From the NCBI GenBank assembly GCA_933822405.4, contig CAKOGP040001980.1, positions 590,784 through 654,783 on the forward strand: a stretch of DNA of 64,000 nucleotides, written 5' to 3'. Source of the DNA: Cylindrotheca closterium (Eukaryota > Bacillariophyta > Bacillariophyceae > Bacillariales > Bacillariaceae). The translations under genes were made by a program, and so were the position numbers. The stretch's first letter is position 1. Every line of letters starts with the position of its first letter. Below the pieces are notes generated by a model that searched no databases, had not been told where the DNA came from, and saw nothing but the letters and a program-made list of their open reading frames with translations. This document shows positions 1-10,685 of the stretch, one piece after another.

Positions 1-2
1 AT

Positions 3-68
3 GCACAGAACGAAGAGTATTTGCCTGAAGAAAGCGTTCTGATGGATGTGATCCATGCAACAAGTTAG
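3..68 (+). CDS. possible 3' end of a gene cut by the left edge
   Basis: An open frame enters from the left edge and stops at a TAG at 66-68. The visible 21 residues are acidic and end in DVIHATS. It could be the C-terminus of an upstream plus-strand gene, but 22 codons are too few to recognise a family, and the frame may be open by chance. The next gene starts only 19 bases later at 87, which would be tight spacing. Confidence 0.25.
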   Translation, partial: AQNEEYLPEESVLMDVIHATS

Positions 69-86
69 TCTTAGCTTCGGCCTTCT

Positions 87-1298
87 ATGCTTGTCACGAA
101 TCGCCTACCAATGTCCACCAGTAGTCTGACATCGCGGATCCAATGGTCAGGCATTTGTCGATGCATGGTGGCTTTCCTTGCGCTCATTTTCGCACGTGTT
201 TATCGAGAGAACAATACAATGAAGTTGGTCGGCATCGGTCGCATCAAAACGCGTTTCATCGAGACAGAGCCCAAATCATCCCTAGTATCTGCTGATGATG
301 ATTCCAGGGAACATCATTTTGGAGGTTGTCAGCCGCTGACCGGGAGATGGGTACATGTAGGGCGTAATCGAACATTCCATGCCCCTGTTTGCTGTGGGTG
401 GGATCGAGGCGCATTTAGACGTTTTCCTAAAGAATGCGGGTACCAAAAGAGGAAACCAATAGAGGGTTTCTATAGAGGTTCCGCTGCAAATGATGTTTAT
501 ACGCAAATGGGAGGCAATGCTTGCCGAGATGCTAGTTTCTTGGACGAATGGGAATGGCAAGATCCAGCTTTGCTTCCATTTAAATCACAACTAACGTGTC
601 AAAAATTAGCCAATCGAACAGTGCTACTCCTAGGAGATAGTACCATGTTGCAAACAGCAACCACACTGATGAATGCCTTAAAATCTGGAGGATGTGCCCC
701 ACAAATAATGGTTCAGAAAGCCGATACATTGATCAAGGAAGATTTGGGTAGATTGAATCGCGGTTTGTATTGGATGGACGCAGTCCGCTCGTACGAACCA
801 GACATTGTGATTGTCAACTCGTGCCATCACATTGCAAGAAATGCGATGGATGACTACCAGAAAGTGCTTCATCAAGTGCAGGCAGACATTCTTGATTGGA
901 ATCGAAATACTACGAGCAAACACAACAAAAAGACTGCATTCGTTTGGAAAACGGCCAATCCAGGAGGCTGCAGTGACAAGCCTTTATTTCCAGACGATCC
1001 TTTGTTGGCGGCAAGGACACGCAACTTTTCGTTTGCCCCCGACTACACCCGACATTATCATCATGTGACATTTGAACGAGACCAGTATGCATGTAATCAT
1101 TGGACCGGGAGCAAGCAGGAGATGGCAAACACGTTTGTGCTCGACATGCGCATGTTGTATAGCCGCTCTGACGCTCATCCTGGAAAGAACGGGTTTATTG
1201 GGGATTGCCTTCACTATAAATCTCCTGGTCCACTAGATGTGATTGCGCCGCTGTTTCAACAACTTTTGGATAGAATCGACAGCATGAATTCCAAATAG
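87..1298 (+). CDS. PC-esterase / TBL (PMR5-CAS1)-like SGNH acyl-esterase
   Basis: 403 residues from the ATG at 87; an in-frame ATG at 222 is an alternative start. Residues about 27-40 form a short hydrophobic segment that could be a Golgi-type signal anchor. The catalytic GDS motif sits at residues 183-185 (LLGDSTM). The partner DxxH motif is at 373-376 within GDCLHYKSPGPLD, very like the DCLHYC-PG block of plant TBL proteins. These two blocks define the PC-esterase fold, whose members add or remove O-acetyl groups on cell-wall or glycoprotein glycans. Substrate is not readable from the sequence. No intron is needed. It is convergent with the RNA polymerase gene on the other strand. Confidence 0.8.
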   Translation: MLVTNRLPMSTSSLTSRIQWSGICRCMVAFLALIFARVYRENNTMKLVGIGRIKTRFIETEPKSSLVSADDDSREHHFGGCQPLTGRWVHVGRNRTFHAPVCCGWDRGAFRRFPKECGYQKRKPIEGFYRGSAANDVYTQMGGNACRDASFLDEWEWQDPALLPFKSQLTCQKLANRTVLLLGDSTMLQTATTLMNALKSGGCAPQIMVQKADTLIKEDLGRLNRGLYWMDAVRSYEPDIVIVNSCHHIARNAMDDYQKVLHQVQADILDWNRNTTSKHNKKTAFVWKTANPGGCSDKPLFPDDPLLAARTRNFSFAPDYTRHYHHVTFERDQYACNHWTGSKQEMANTFVLDMRMLYSRSDAHPGKNGFIGDCLHYKSPGPLDVIAPLFQQLLDRIDSMNSK

Positions 1299-1474
1299 TC
1301 GCTTGTCTAGTAGATGAAAGACTAATTTACAACTATTGAATGATTACACTCGAATGATTGCTTTCAAGTAAAGAGGCGGAGATGATAGTTCACATGTTTT
1401 TATCGACCATACGAATCCAGAGACTGACCATGGTAGAGCGGGCTTGGCTTCAGTTCCTAATCTCGTCGGCGACA

Positions 1475-4400
1475 CTAGTCCAGAGCTTCAACATAGGAAT
1501 GAAGGAGTGGCTTCAATTCGCTAATCAGATGTCGAGGCAAACGAACAGGTCGCCCATGTTTCTGATACTCTAGTGCTTCGTTATAAGCTTCAAACAAAGC
1601 AAGGGCGTCAGGGTCATTCAGCTTCTTATCAGAATTGTCGGCGATGTCCTTGGCAAGGTTGTAGAGAGCCCCAATGAGATTTTTAGATTCAAATCGGAGA
1701 TTGTCAATCATGACATCCTGAGCGTCATGGAACCACTCTTTATTAGCCGGGACGGTGGCCAACTGGCCATCATCTTCTGCTTCCTGTTCCTCTAGTGGGA
1801 GTGCGGTCAAGGAATTTACTACTTCCTTGTCCCAGCACACCAAATACAGGTCTCCATCAAGGTCTCCATTGGCAATACGCTCCGGAATCGATTTCATACC
1901 TTCTCGAGGATTCGAGAAGATGACTACTCCAAAGTTGAGCTCGTTGTTCAGCCAATCCCAGTTATCTGTAGACATACCTGGTGGCTTCTCAGTGAAAGAC
2001 CGAAATTTTCTACCGTGCTCATGAGCATAACAAGGAAATCTCGTCACAAAAAAGTCATAGGGTCCCTGATTCTTGATGCCTGGGACAAAAACGGTATCAG
2101 GTGGCAGGCAACCCGTTGGATCGGGAACACCGACTACCCAGGCATGGTTGCGGCGAGAAGGAAGAAGGCTCTCCTTTTTGTATCTGTCGCACAATTCCTT
2201 GGGGACGCCCATTGTTTCCCAAAGTCTGAAAAGCATCGTTGATAAAGGTTTCTTGATCTTTTCAGTAAACGACTTTAACGGGGGAGGATTGGCTCCATCG
2301 AAGTTTCGCCCGATGTACTCATTGGCAGATCCAGGTGAAGGATGCACTTTGTTTCGGCAAATCAAAATACAAGCACCATCGAAACGTTGCGGATGGGTTG
2401 ACTTTAATACCTTTTGCATTGAGCAAGGTAACTCGATTGGTGCGCCGTTCCTGACACGCTTCTTCACCAACATACCTTTGAAAACACCCATTGATGGAAT
2501 GAAGAGGCGAACTTGGATCGCAGCAACTCGACGAGCCGGAGTGGGTTTCATTCCAGCCCTCCTCAGCAACTCGAACAAAGTGTCTTCATGGATGAATCCG
2601 CCCCCAACGTAGCCAAGGTCTGGGATTTGTTGAAACCAAGAATCCTCGTTAAATACCAGTCTCATACTTGATGGGGACTGGAATAGCTCTAATCGAGCTG
2701 CTATCTTCCGCGGTGGAAGTGTTGTAAAGTCACCAACGCGGCGAAGGAAATCATTGGCAGCAAATGGCTCTAATCCGGGACCTTCAGTCTGCGCATAGAT
2801 CACCTTAGCAAATTTTCGTTTCACAAACTTGGACCCCGTGGCCTCCTCATAGGTCTTACAAGACAATAATTCGTAAACCTTGCCGCTTGAATCTTTCACT
2901 CGCCTCTCAATGAGCTCCGAAGATAAGCTGGTAGAAAGTGGGACTTCAACGATGAGCTTTCGCTGCATCAGCAGTTTGTTTAGGAATGTTGTCTCACCCT
3001 TTTCACCCTGTCCGACGACCAATTTCTCAATATGGAAACCACCAAACTTCGGCATCACTTCGGGGTTCTGTGGAGCAATCCAAGCTTTGCCTAGATCGGA
3101 TTCAGGATATTCTTCTCCCTTTGATAATTTTCGGGATGTATGTTGCCAAGCTCTCGTTTTTGGCTTGTTAGACGCATCACATTTCGAGGTGCTGCATCTT
3201 GGGGTCCGTCTCATCGGTGTGCTTACTGTCCCAAGCCTTGGCTCCTCACTGGTGTTACCTTGAGGTGCATGGCCATTGGCGAAGTCAATGTTATTCAACC
3301 TGACACCAAATCTAGTGCCCTCATCACATTGTACCTCCACAACGCTCTTGTTTTTCCAACTAACAACATTTCCAAATTTGCCGCGTTTTTTGCTATCGCG
3401 AAGGGACTCCCTTACTTTTACTCTCTTCCCAATAATAAATCCATCCTTAGCAGGAACTAATGTAGGCTCCTTGTAGCGAGAATTTTGAAACGAATCATTG
3501 GAGGTGAAAGATTCTTGATTGGTGGGCGCTTTTGTCAACGTTGCTGTCGGTACTATAAGTTGGTCTAGCACTTCGTCTTCCTCGTCAATCTCGGTATAAG
3601 CTGACATGTATGCAATCGGTTCATCAATACCCCCGGCTGAATTTGAATCATTCGAACCGTTGACAGAGTCCATTCGCGCCGTCACAAATTCTTCAGTAGA
3701 TTGAGATTTGACACTCTTGAAGGATTCGGGGCTGCATTGTGCTGAACTTTCATTTGGAAATTCCTCTTGTGCTCGATCCAGGTCTTCCTCGTCAATCTCG
3801 GTGTAAGATGGCATGTGAGCAGTCGATTCATCAATACCCGTTCTTGAATTGGAATCATTCGAAGAATTGCTAGAGTCCATTCGCGCCGTCACAAATGTTT
3901 CGTTAGATTGAGATTTCACACTCTTGAAAGATTCAGGGCTGCAGGGTGATGAAGATTCATCTAGAAATTCCTCTTGTGCTCGATCCATTTCATTGGGTCT
4001 CGATTGAGGCTGCTGATTCACAAAATCAATACTGGAGACACGAACTCCAAATGTTTGGCCGTCCTCGCATTTCAAGCTGACCGTGTTCTTTGTTTTCCAT
4101 TCAACAATCTCGCCAACTCTGCCACGTTTTTTCGAATCGCTTAAGGAATCTCTGACCTTGACTTTCAATCCAAGAATGGAAGAACACTTTGCAGGAGCTT
4201 CCATCGGACTTGCGAAAGGAAAGTCACTTTTGGAATTCATACCCGATGGCAAATCTGGGGCCTCTTGCTTGTTTGCAAGATTGATCGATTGAAGTTTGGG
4301 TTGCCGTTCCTTCATTCCTACAAACTCGATACTGGAAAGACGAACACCACAAATACCGCCGTCGTCACATTTCATGGTTACAGTAATCCTATCCTTCCAG

Positions 4401-4945
4401 TCAATGATGTGCCCAATCTTGCCACGTTTGTGAGCATCGTTTAATGATTCTCGGACCTTTACTCGTTTACCAATCATTCCAGGGTATTTTGATGGGACTT
4501 CCGTTGGCTTTGTGTACGGAAAGACCAACTCAGAATTTAGAGCAGCTTGCTTTCCTTCGGACTCACGCGAATTCGACTGCTTCCAATTCTTTGAGGGGCA
4601 GTGTTCTGTTGTCGATGCCGTCCCAACTGCGAACGAGGGCTCTTCGTGTCCCCCTCCAGCTCTGGTATCTTCATCTTCAATGAATGATGGCATTGATAGC
4701 CGGGAGATCTCATCGTCCAATGACACTTGCCGACTGGATTGCTCGGGTATCTCATTTTGCTGTATCTCTTCAATCTGCAGGATGCTGGAAGGAGAGTTTG
4801 GAGGCTCAATTTTCTCTTTGTTTTTGCGGCTGCTGTTCGATCGTGGGTTGGTAGACTTTCGACGACGAAACTTATGCCGGAGTTTCTTCAAGAGTGAAGG
4901 CATTGTGGCTGCTACTGCATGTAGCTGGGGTTGTTTTCTATTCAT
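1475..4945 (-). CDS. cellular RNA-dependent RNA polymerase with N-terminal SH3-like repeats
   Basis: 1156 residues from the ATG at 4945. The frame is open upstream to 5017, but only with a TTG start; the Met at 4903 is another option. The C-terminal half (about 600-1156) carries the eukaryotic RdRP loop GDLDGDLY, with the metal-binding Asp at residues 1028, 1030 and 1032, in the context RIANGDLDGDLYLVCWDKE. This is the signature of cellular RdRPs (RDR/QDE-1) that make double-stranded RNA for RNA silencing. The N-terminal half is unusual. A basic start is followed by three copies of a module of about 52 residues (roughly 156-210, 256-311, 501-556) with the pattern G-x-VKVR-S-L-D-KRG-G-W-C-DG-GVR-I-F, which reads as an SH3-like barrel (KOW/Tudor/Agenet type). 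Between copies 2 and 3 lies a duplicated Ser/Glu-rich block of about 69 residues. Nucleic-acid or histone binding by the modules is inference. Confidence 0.85.
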   Translation of the reverse strand: MNRKQPQLHAVAATMPSLLKKLRHKFRRRKSTNPRSNSSRKNKEKIEPPNSPSSILQIEEIQQNEIPEQSSRQVSLDDEISRLSMPSFIEDEDTRAGGGHEEPSFAVGTASTTEHCPSKNWKQSNSRESEGKQAALNSELVFPYTKPTEVPSKYPGMIGKRVKVRESLNDAHKRGKIGHIIDWKDRITVTMKCDDGGICGVRLSSIEFVGMKERQPKLQSINLANKQEAPDLPSGMNSKSDFPFASPMEAPAKCSSILGLKVKVRDSLSDSKKRGRVGEIVEWKTKNTVSLKCEDGQTFGVRVSSIDFVNQQPQSRPNEMDRAQEEFLDESSSPCSPESFKSVKSQSNETFVTARMDSSNSSNDSNSRTGIDESTAHMPSYTEIDEEDLDRAQEEFPNESSAQCSPESFKSVKSQSTEEFVTARMDSVNGSNDSNSAGGIDEPIAYMSAYTEIDEEDEVLDQLIVPTATLTKAPTNQESFTSNDSFQNSRYKEPTLVPAKDGFIIGKRVKVRESLRDSKKRGKFGNVVSWKNKSVVEVQCDEGTRFGVRLNNIDFANGHAPQGNTSEEPRLGTVSTPMRRTPRCSTSKCDASNKPKTRAWQHTSRKLSKGEEYPESDLGKAWIAPQNPEVMPKFGGFHIEKLVVGQGEKGETTFLNKLLMQRKLIVEVPLSTSLSSELIERRVKDSSGKVYELLSCKTYEEATGSKFVKRKFAKVIYAQTEGPGLEPFAANDFLRRVGDFTTLPPRKIAARLELFQSPSSMRLVFNEDSWFQQIPDLGYVGGGFIHEDTLFELLRRAGMKPTPARRVAAIQVRLFIPSMGVFKGMLVKKRVRNGAPIELPCSMQKVLKSTHPQRFDGACILICRNKVHPSPGSANEYIGRNFDGANPPPLKSFTEKIKKPLSTMLFRLWETMGVPKELCDRYKKESLLPSRRNHAWVVGVPDPTGCLPPDTVFVPGIKNQGPYDFFVTRFPCYAHEHGRKFRSFTEKPPGMSTDNWDWLNNELNFGVVIFSNPREGMKSIPERIANGDLDGDLYLVCWDKEVVNSLTALPLEEQEAEDDGQLATVPANKEWFHDAQDVMIDNLRFESKNLIGALYNLAKDIADNSDKKLNDPDALALFEAYNEALEYQKHGRPVRLPRHLISELKPLLHSYVEALD
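3280..4480 (-). repeat. coding repeats in the RdRP N-terminus
   Basis: Three SH3-like modules lie at about 4480-4315, 4180-4015 and 3445-3280. Two copies of an acidic Ser/Glu block (each ending in YTEIDEED) lie at about 3990-3790 and 3785-3580. The acidic blocks are still close at the DNA level, so that duplication is more recent than the triplication of the SH3-like modules. Confidence 0.75.
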
Positions 4946-5197
4946 ACACTTTCTGTTTGTTCTTTCAACTGAGATGCTCTGCTGGTTCGGCGATTTTTGA
5001 CACGGCAAATCAGCCAAGCTGCATTAATTAAATATTTCGACGTCTCCAACGGTAAAATAAGATCACGCCGGAAATCCAAAACCTAAAGCAAACAATTACT
5101 GTAAACGATAGTATTAAAATATATTATGGGACAACCAAGAAGCACATTTGGACTCTCGCAGGAAAGAAAGAACATCTTGATTAAAGATCACTATCTT

Positions 5198-6724
5198 CTA
5201 CTTGGCACTCATAGAAAAACTCCTCTCAGGAGCATCAGACGGGTGGCTACTACCCTCCATTAACGTAGTAACTTTCTTTGCCAGAAAATGAAGGAGGATA
5301 CCAGCAGATAGAACCAAGTATGCCACGCTTAGTTTCTTTCGCCCTTGCAATAAAGACGCGCCCAATATGCCGCCCAATATGGACCAACGTTGAGTTTTAC
5401 GTGCTCGTCTCAACACAGCACGGCATTTCGAACATGTTGATGTGTGTATTCTCCACGGGTTCTGCATTTCAGCAAAGTTCATCGGAACCAAATTCTCCTT
5501 TGATGCCGTTCCAAAGGTGTGTGCTGGCGAATCAGAGAATCCATATTGTTGCATCCATTTGTTCCAGGCACGCGGCCCGGTATCACTAGTTGTCGGCTCC
5601 ACATATTTTAGATTCTTTTCTACCCTATTGAGTTCGGCTTGATGGACGAAATAGTCACCTTCAAATAATCGCCGTGTGGCCAAATGAGTGACCCAAGCAG
5701 GTAGGTAAGATTTCGAAACCTTTTCCACAGACGTTATGATACGTGTGCGACCCTCACGTATTGGCACTAGGAAGAACAAGACAGCAGGGAGCCACGTTGA
5801 CTTATCCTCTTGATTTGAACTCGGCACCTTTTCCTTGTTATACAACAGACATGGCCTCTGATAGGAATAGATTCTTTCACGGGATTCCCCATTTCTCTTG
5901 TAGGTAGTATAGATATCCAAGTTTGTAAAATTCGACGAAACGACCTTCATATCCGGCATCGGAGCAGCATCGTCTCTTCTTGCAATGACTCCACAGTGCG
6001 CAAAGGAAAAATGAGCAGGATCAAGACCATTCTCCACTATCATATGGAACGAAGATGGCATCTCCTGAACATAATAGGTGGCGTCCCGAGCCATGTCCAT
6101 CTTCAGACCGGGAAAGTAGTAGTCTTCATGAAGCAGTGTTTTGGGAAATGACTCACCATGAAGGTTTGTGGGTAGGAATGCCCATAGAAGGTCTCCCGTT
6201 TCGTGCACGGCAAATGAGGTTGCTGGTTTCACCTTTTCGACTGAACTTTTGCCTTTGTCCATCTGTGGAATCACCGACACGGTACCATCATTCTGAAATT
6301 GCCATCCGTGATAGCCACATTCCACACAACCCGTTTCTTCATTAATTCGCCCTTGGGAGAGTGGCGCCAACCGATGAGGACAAACATCCGACATTACAGA
6401 CCAACTATTTGTCATTGGATTCTTCCATACTGCAAATGGCTCCCCCATGATTTCGATTTTCGTCGGAGACAAGCCCTCCAAAGAAGATACCGATCCTATT
6501 GGAATCCATGCTCCCAGTGAATCTGAGTGGCCATCGACCTGATATGAAAACAACGGTGTCGACCGACGGGGGAGTAGACATTGATATTTGATGGAGGGTT
6601 TTCTTCTGCTGAAGAAAGATGGAGAGTTGAACGCCGTCGTTGAAGTGCAGAAAGATGATAGCAGGAGACCAGTTACGGCCAACTCCAATCTGAAAGTCTT
6701 GGCATTTTTCTGTAGGTTTGTCAT
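5198..6724 (-). CDS. plastid Rieske oxygenase, PaO/TIC55/PTC52 family
   Basis: 508 residues from the ATG at 6724. The N-terminus is a signal peptide ending in STTAFNSP, an ASAFAP-like motif, so the protein is expected in a secondary plastid. The Rieske 2Fe-2S ligands are C115-x-H117 and C136-x2-H139 (CPHR...CGYH). The mononuclear iron site is N232-x2-D235-x2-H238-x4-H243. A C-terminal CxxC (431-434) followed by two hydrophobic segments is the hallmark of the pheophorbide a oxygenase, TIC55 and PTC52 group, which are membrane-attached enzymes of chlorophyll breakdown, import-linked redox or protochlorophyllide oxidation. Which of these reactions applies cannot be decided here. It is divergently arranged with the F-box-like gene; starts are 187 bases apart. 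Confidence 0.9.
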   Translation of the reverse strand: MTNLQKNAKTFRLELAVTGLLLSSFCTSTTAFNSPSFFSRRKPSIKYQCLLPRRSTPLFSYQVDGHSDSLGAWIPIGSVSSLEGLSPTKIEIMGEPFAVWKNPMTNSWSVMSDVCPHRLAPLSQGRINEETGCVECGYHGWQFQNDGTVSVIPQMDKGKSSVEKVKPATSFAVHETGDLLWAFLPTNLHGESFPKTLLHEDYYFPGLKMDMARDATYYVQEMPSSFHMIVENGLDPAHFSFAHCGVIARRDDAAPMPDMKVVSSNFTNLDIYTTYKRNGESRERIYSYQRPCLLYNKEKVPSSNQEDKSTWLPAVLFFLVPIREGRTRIITSVEKVSKSYLPAWVTHLATRRLFEGDYFVHQAELNRVEKNLKYVEPTTSDTGPRAWNKWMQQYGFSDSPAHTFGTASKENLVPMNFAEMQNPWRIHTSTCSKCRAVLRRARKTQRWSILGGILGASLLQGRKKLSVAYLVLSAGILLHFLAKKVTTLMEGSSHPSDAPERSFSMSAK

Positions 6725-6798
6725 GACTTACTAATGACGGCTTCAGTGACATATAGCCATGATATCTAAAAGTTTAATGGTCGGATGAGTCGGAAACC

Positions 6799-6807
6799 TT
6801 TCCCGCC
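6799..6807 (+). promoter_or_regulatory. E2F-like site
   Basis: TTTCCCGCC matches the E2F consensus TTTSSCGC. It lies between two divergent genes, 75 bases from the Rieske oxygenase ATG and 105 bases from the F-box-like ATG. Sequence match only; a 9-mer can occur by chance. Confidence 0.3.
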
Positions 6808-6911
6808 AATAAGTTGAAAGTGCGATTGATTTGAAATCCTAAGGTCGTCGTCATCCACGATCAGTTTGTGAGTTGAATCCACTGAACCATACAGTACAGT
6901 AGTTCTTGACC

Positions 6912-8763
6912 ATGCCCGATCCGTTGGAATACGACGACAAGTTTGAGTTTCTCTTTCAGTCAGAAGTTCTGACCTATCTTTCGTTGAAGGATGATATTCA
7001 ACCTGGTGTGCGCATTGTTTCAAAATCCTGGCGATTGGCGTGTGAAGCTTACAAGACTGCTTGGATTGAAGCTCTTGATGCGAAGCACTCGGTAGTCGTG
7101 CTCGAACTCATGTCAGCTAAGGGTAAAATGCTGAATAGTAACACAGCCAAGATCACCGGAAAACGGGATGCAAAGTCACATCGCTACCCAATTCTTGTCA
7201 ACAACTGGCTTACGGGCGAATCTGATATTTTGACTATTAAAATATGCAATTTGAATCCCACTGCCACTCATCGAGCTGATCCTGAAGCAGACGCTCCTGA
7301 TTTGCTTCAATATTCAAGGAATGCGAAACTCAGAAGATCGCATGGGATGATGCTGTAAGAATTGACGACCCCGCTTGAGTGCGACTTTCTGATTGAGATG
7401 CTCACTCATTTCCTTCTCATGTTCTTCACCAGTGATCAGATGCTCATGCTCGCTAGATATGAAACTAATACAATCAATGGAAATCTGGTCCCGGGAGAGT
7501 TCAGGGACTTTATCAATCTACCTAGAGGTCATCCAGCTCTTGCACAGTTAAATGCCAATATGTGGACGTACTGGACAGTGCCTCCAAAGCTAGCTGGACT
7601 TTACGGCCGTGGAACAGTTTCAGACTTGGTTAGCATGGCTCTAATGAACAATGATCCTAGCCTGGTTATGGCCAAAGAAGATAAGCTATGGCCGCAAGAT
7701 GGTGAGAAGGGTGTTCACTTGGTGCGAAACATGGTTCGGTTCATGAGGACTTGGTCTGATCAGCGTGTATATGGAACATTTTGGGTGAGCCACAAGTTCA
7801 AGACTGGAAGCATTATGACAGAGTATCGAGATGGCAACTTTGGCCAAGTATACTTGGTCAAGGGTCACAACAGTGTGATTGCGGAGCTAGGACCTCAGTT
7901 GCCTTTTTGTTGCAGAACAACTCTCTTGCCTATGTACGATTTATGGACCTATGCTGGCATCATCACTGCTATGTCCGTGCGTCCATCTGCAAAGCAACTA
8001 AAAGATCTTGAAGCTCATGTGAAGAAAGCTATTTTGGAAAAGACGGTTAGTTGGCGGAGTCCGAACGCTGAGCATTGGCGGTATCCACCGCCTCCTTTCC
8101 CCACGAACAAGAACACTTCAGGTGAAGAAGCTGATTTGGATTGGAGTAATCATGAAGATGTCTACAGTAATCCAAATATAAATACTGAAGAATCCGAGGA
8201 AGTCACCGAAGAACACATGGAGATTGGTCGCAGGATTGTAAAAGCTGCGCTATCAAAAGGTGGCATCAATCCAGATCCTTCACCAGAAAACCGTTGGGTG
8301 ATACGGCGATGGGGATATTCCTACGAAGAAAATCCAAATGGCATGGCCATGTTTATGGGAGGCGGTGGACCTCTCCCGGTATCGCCAGTCATGTTTGAAG
8401 TAGACCATGAACGTGGTAAAGACCCCAACGACAAATACATTCCCACGTACACTCTGAGAGATATTTTGCATGGCGTACTTGACGCAGCAACACGGTGGCG
8501 GCTTCCTGGAGTTATCCAACCAGACGACCTTGGCGTAGTGCGTCCACTCGAAAAGGTTTTGAAGGAATGTTTCGAGGAAGAGGATGTAAATGCAATTTCC
8601 GTCCAGTGGGTAAGTCTTTGCGTGGAATCTGCCTTCCCGTAGTCCACAATACAAGAATTTGGCTCACATTGATCCTTTTTCGTTTTCGCTCTCTTAGTAT
8701 CCACCTCCCTCTGAAGAAGAATCTGACTATGCAACTGCCTTTGGCAATGATAACCCATTCTGA
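6912..8763 (+). CDS. F-box-like protein of unknown function
   Basis: Three exons read by eye: 6912-7354, 7433-8609, 8698-8763, giving 561 residues with all phases consistent (introns of 78 and 88 nt, GTAAGA...CAG and GTAAGT...TAG). Without splicing there are stops at 7358 and 8642. The ATG at 6912 is used; an upstream in-frame TTG at 6906 is not a good start. Residues about 10-45 (EVLTYLSLKD...VSKSWRLAC) look like a weak F-box, the Skp1-binding motif of SCF ubiquitin ligases. The rest has no domain I recognise. It contains an acidic stretch (EESEEVTEEH) and a GGGG loop. If the F-box is real, the C-terminal 500 residues would be the substrate-recognition part. Confidence 0.7.
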
Positions 8764-9108
8764 TGATAAGAAGAGATACAAAAAGAAATATGTCGCTTCC
8801 CTACACCACTATCCCAATGTCCTGTAGAAGGCTGCTACCCACTTGCTCCGACGCTGGTACTAGAGAATAATACAGATATAAATACTTGCTTTTACAATTT
8901 CCCTATGAGTTGGATGAAAAGATACTCACAACAATTGGATCATTGACTAGGAGCAACCATGACGCACTAGAAGCTGTCCTAGCTCGAGATGTGTTTACGC
9001 CACTCCTTGAATCAGACCTGCTCGGTCTTATTTCTAGGCATCAACAGGCCCACCTTCGCTGCTAGAGCTCGCGGAAGTATTCCTTTTTGTGGAAAGGAGA
9101 GCGGCCGA
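8764..9108. other. convergent intergenic region
   Basis: 345 bases between the 3' ends of the F-box-like and peroxidase genes. I see no RNA gene or repeat; it presumably holds the two 3' UTRs. Confidence 0.5.
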
Positions 9109-10685
9109 TTATTGTTCTTCAGTCCCCTCCAAGACCTTGTTCAGCTTACCAAATACCATGAATACAAGTGCCATGGTGACACAGCCAATGAACATTACGA
9201 CTGCTAACAATCCAATAAAGACAGTGTCCCTATCATCATCGTCGTCGGCATACCTGGAGGCAGCAGATTCGGCGGTAGATGTTCCCAAAGCTTGATCATC
9301 TTCGGTGTTTCCAGCACTACTACCATTCTGCTCGGCTGTATCCAAGACGCATGCTTGAGTCAAAGTATTTTCGCCAAGCTGCTGACAAGAGTACCCTTCT
9401 GGACAACCATGACCACTCAAGCCACAACGTTCAAGTCCATTGTGAGTAATTTTGTGGTAGGCCTTGCCAAACTCTTCGGCCAGCACGTCAGGATAGGAAG
9501 CAAAAGTTTCCGCATACGGCATCATGGCCTCATTGGCCTTTAGAAAAAAGTCACTCTTGAGGCGCATTTGCAGCAAGTTGACATCACAAGGAGATGCATC
9601 AATGGCGTAAATATCGTCCTCAAAATCGCAACCACGCATGGCCTGTTCTTCACAAAGCATGGCCTCGCCACTAGAGGCCACAAGACAAGCATCGACCTCG
9701 CCCCCAGGTGCTTCTTCTGCTTCTGGAAGTCCGTTGGCAAACGGATCCTCAACGCTGGCATAACTGACCGTGTCGTTGGCATAGGTGCAAACCTTGTACC
9801 ATCTCCAATCCTCTTTCAGCAAATCTGAAAAGAAGGATGGGTCGCTTCTATCTGGTCCGAACCAACTGAGTGGAGTGGCGGTCCATTGCCCAACGTATCC
9901 ACTGCAGTCACCATGGGCCGATCCGAAATTGTGGGAACCTCCGATCAAGGCCACCGTTTGACTGACGGTCAAGTCGTATTGTTTTGTGAACCGGGTCAAT
10001 GGATCGTCATCAGCCGAAGGCAAACGATCGCGATTGGCGACATTAGAAATAGTGTCACGACCACCCGTGATCGAGAGCAAATCCATACGAGGAAACTGTG
10101 AAGATGGAAGAGGAGGGAGGCAAGGGATGTGAGACAAAAGAAACATTTGACATTTGATCAAGATTTAGTTTTCCTTTTACTCACATCCATAGAATCCAAG
10201 GCAACCACTCCAGCAATTACCATCGTGTCCGCAAGAGGGACATCCTTCTGTCCATGAAAGAGAACACCCAGTTCGGTTGTGGCACCGGCGATGCATCCAT
10301 TTTGTGCATCGGCCAACTCGGCATGATTGAAAATGGTGCCTCCATTGCTTCCTCCGGTACCCGTTGCATGGGTGTAAGTGCCGGCTCCATGAAAGCTGGC
10401 TCGCAAGAGAAGGGGTGCGAAGCCAATATAGGAATCATTTGGACTACTGTCCTTGTTGGTGGCAAGAAAATCGTAGATTTGTTGGGCAGAGTAGGCATAG
10501 GATATGCGCTTGTCTTCATCAATCTCATTTTCAAACCAATTTGATTCAAACAACGATGCCAACTTTCTTTGTTGGGCCTCGGGCAAAGACTCCCACCAAC
10601 TGGCATCTCCTTCTTGGCAATGGATTGCTACATCACGCAAGCATATGGATGCAAGGAAAGCAAAAGCACCAGTAGAAAATTTCAT
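9109..10685 (-). CDS. secreted membrane-anchored haem peroxidase (ascorbate-peroxidase-like)
   Basis: Two exons, 10185-10685 and 9109-10095, joined by an 89-nt intron (GTGAGT...CAG) in phase 0, give 495 residues. The distal haem site reads LLLRASFHGAGTY, with Arg95 and catalytic His99, as in class I plant-type peroxidases. The proximal ligand is His222 in LIGGSHNFGSAH, followed by GYVGQW-TPLSWF, which matches the SGFEG-WT-NPL block of ascorbate peroxidases. Unlike cytosolic APX it has a signal peptide (residues 1-22), an extended Cys-rich C-terminal region and a final transmembrane helix (about 460-490), so it is probably a type I membrane protein facing the ER lumen, vacuole or exterior. The reductant is not evident; the ascorbate-binding residues were not checked. 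Confidence 0.85.

Noticed and set aside
7355..7432. Treating 6906-7358 and 7362-8642 as two separate genes
   Set aside because: A clean 78-nt GT-AG intron joins them in frame, and the second frame has no suitable start of its own.
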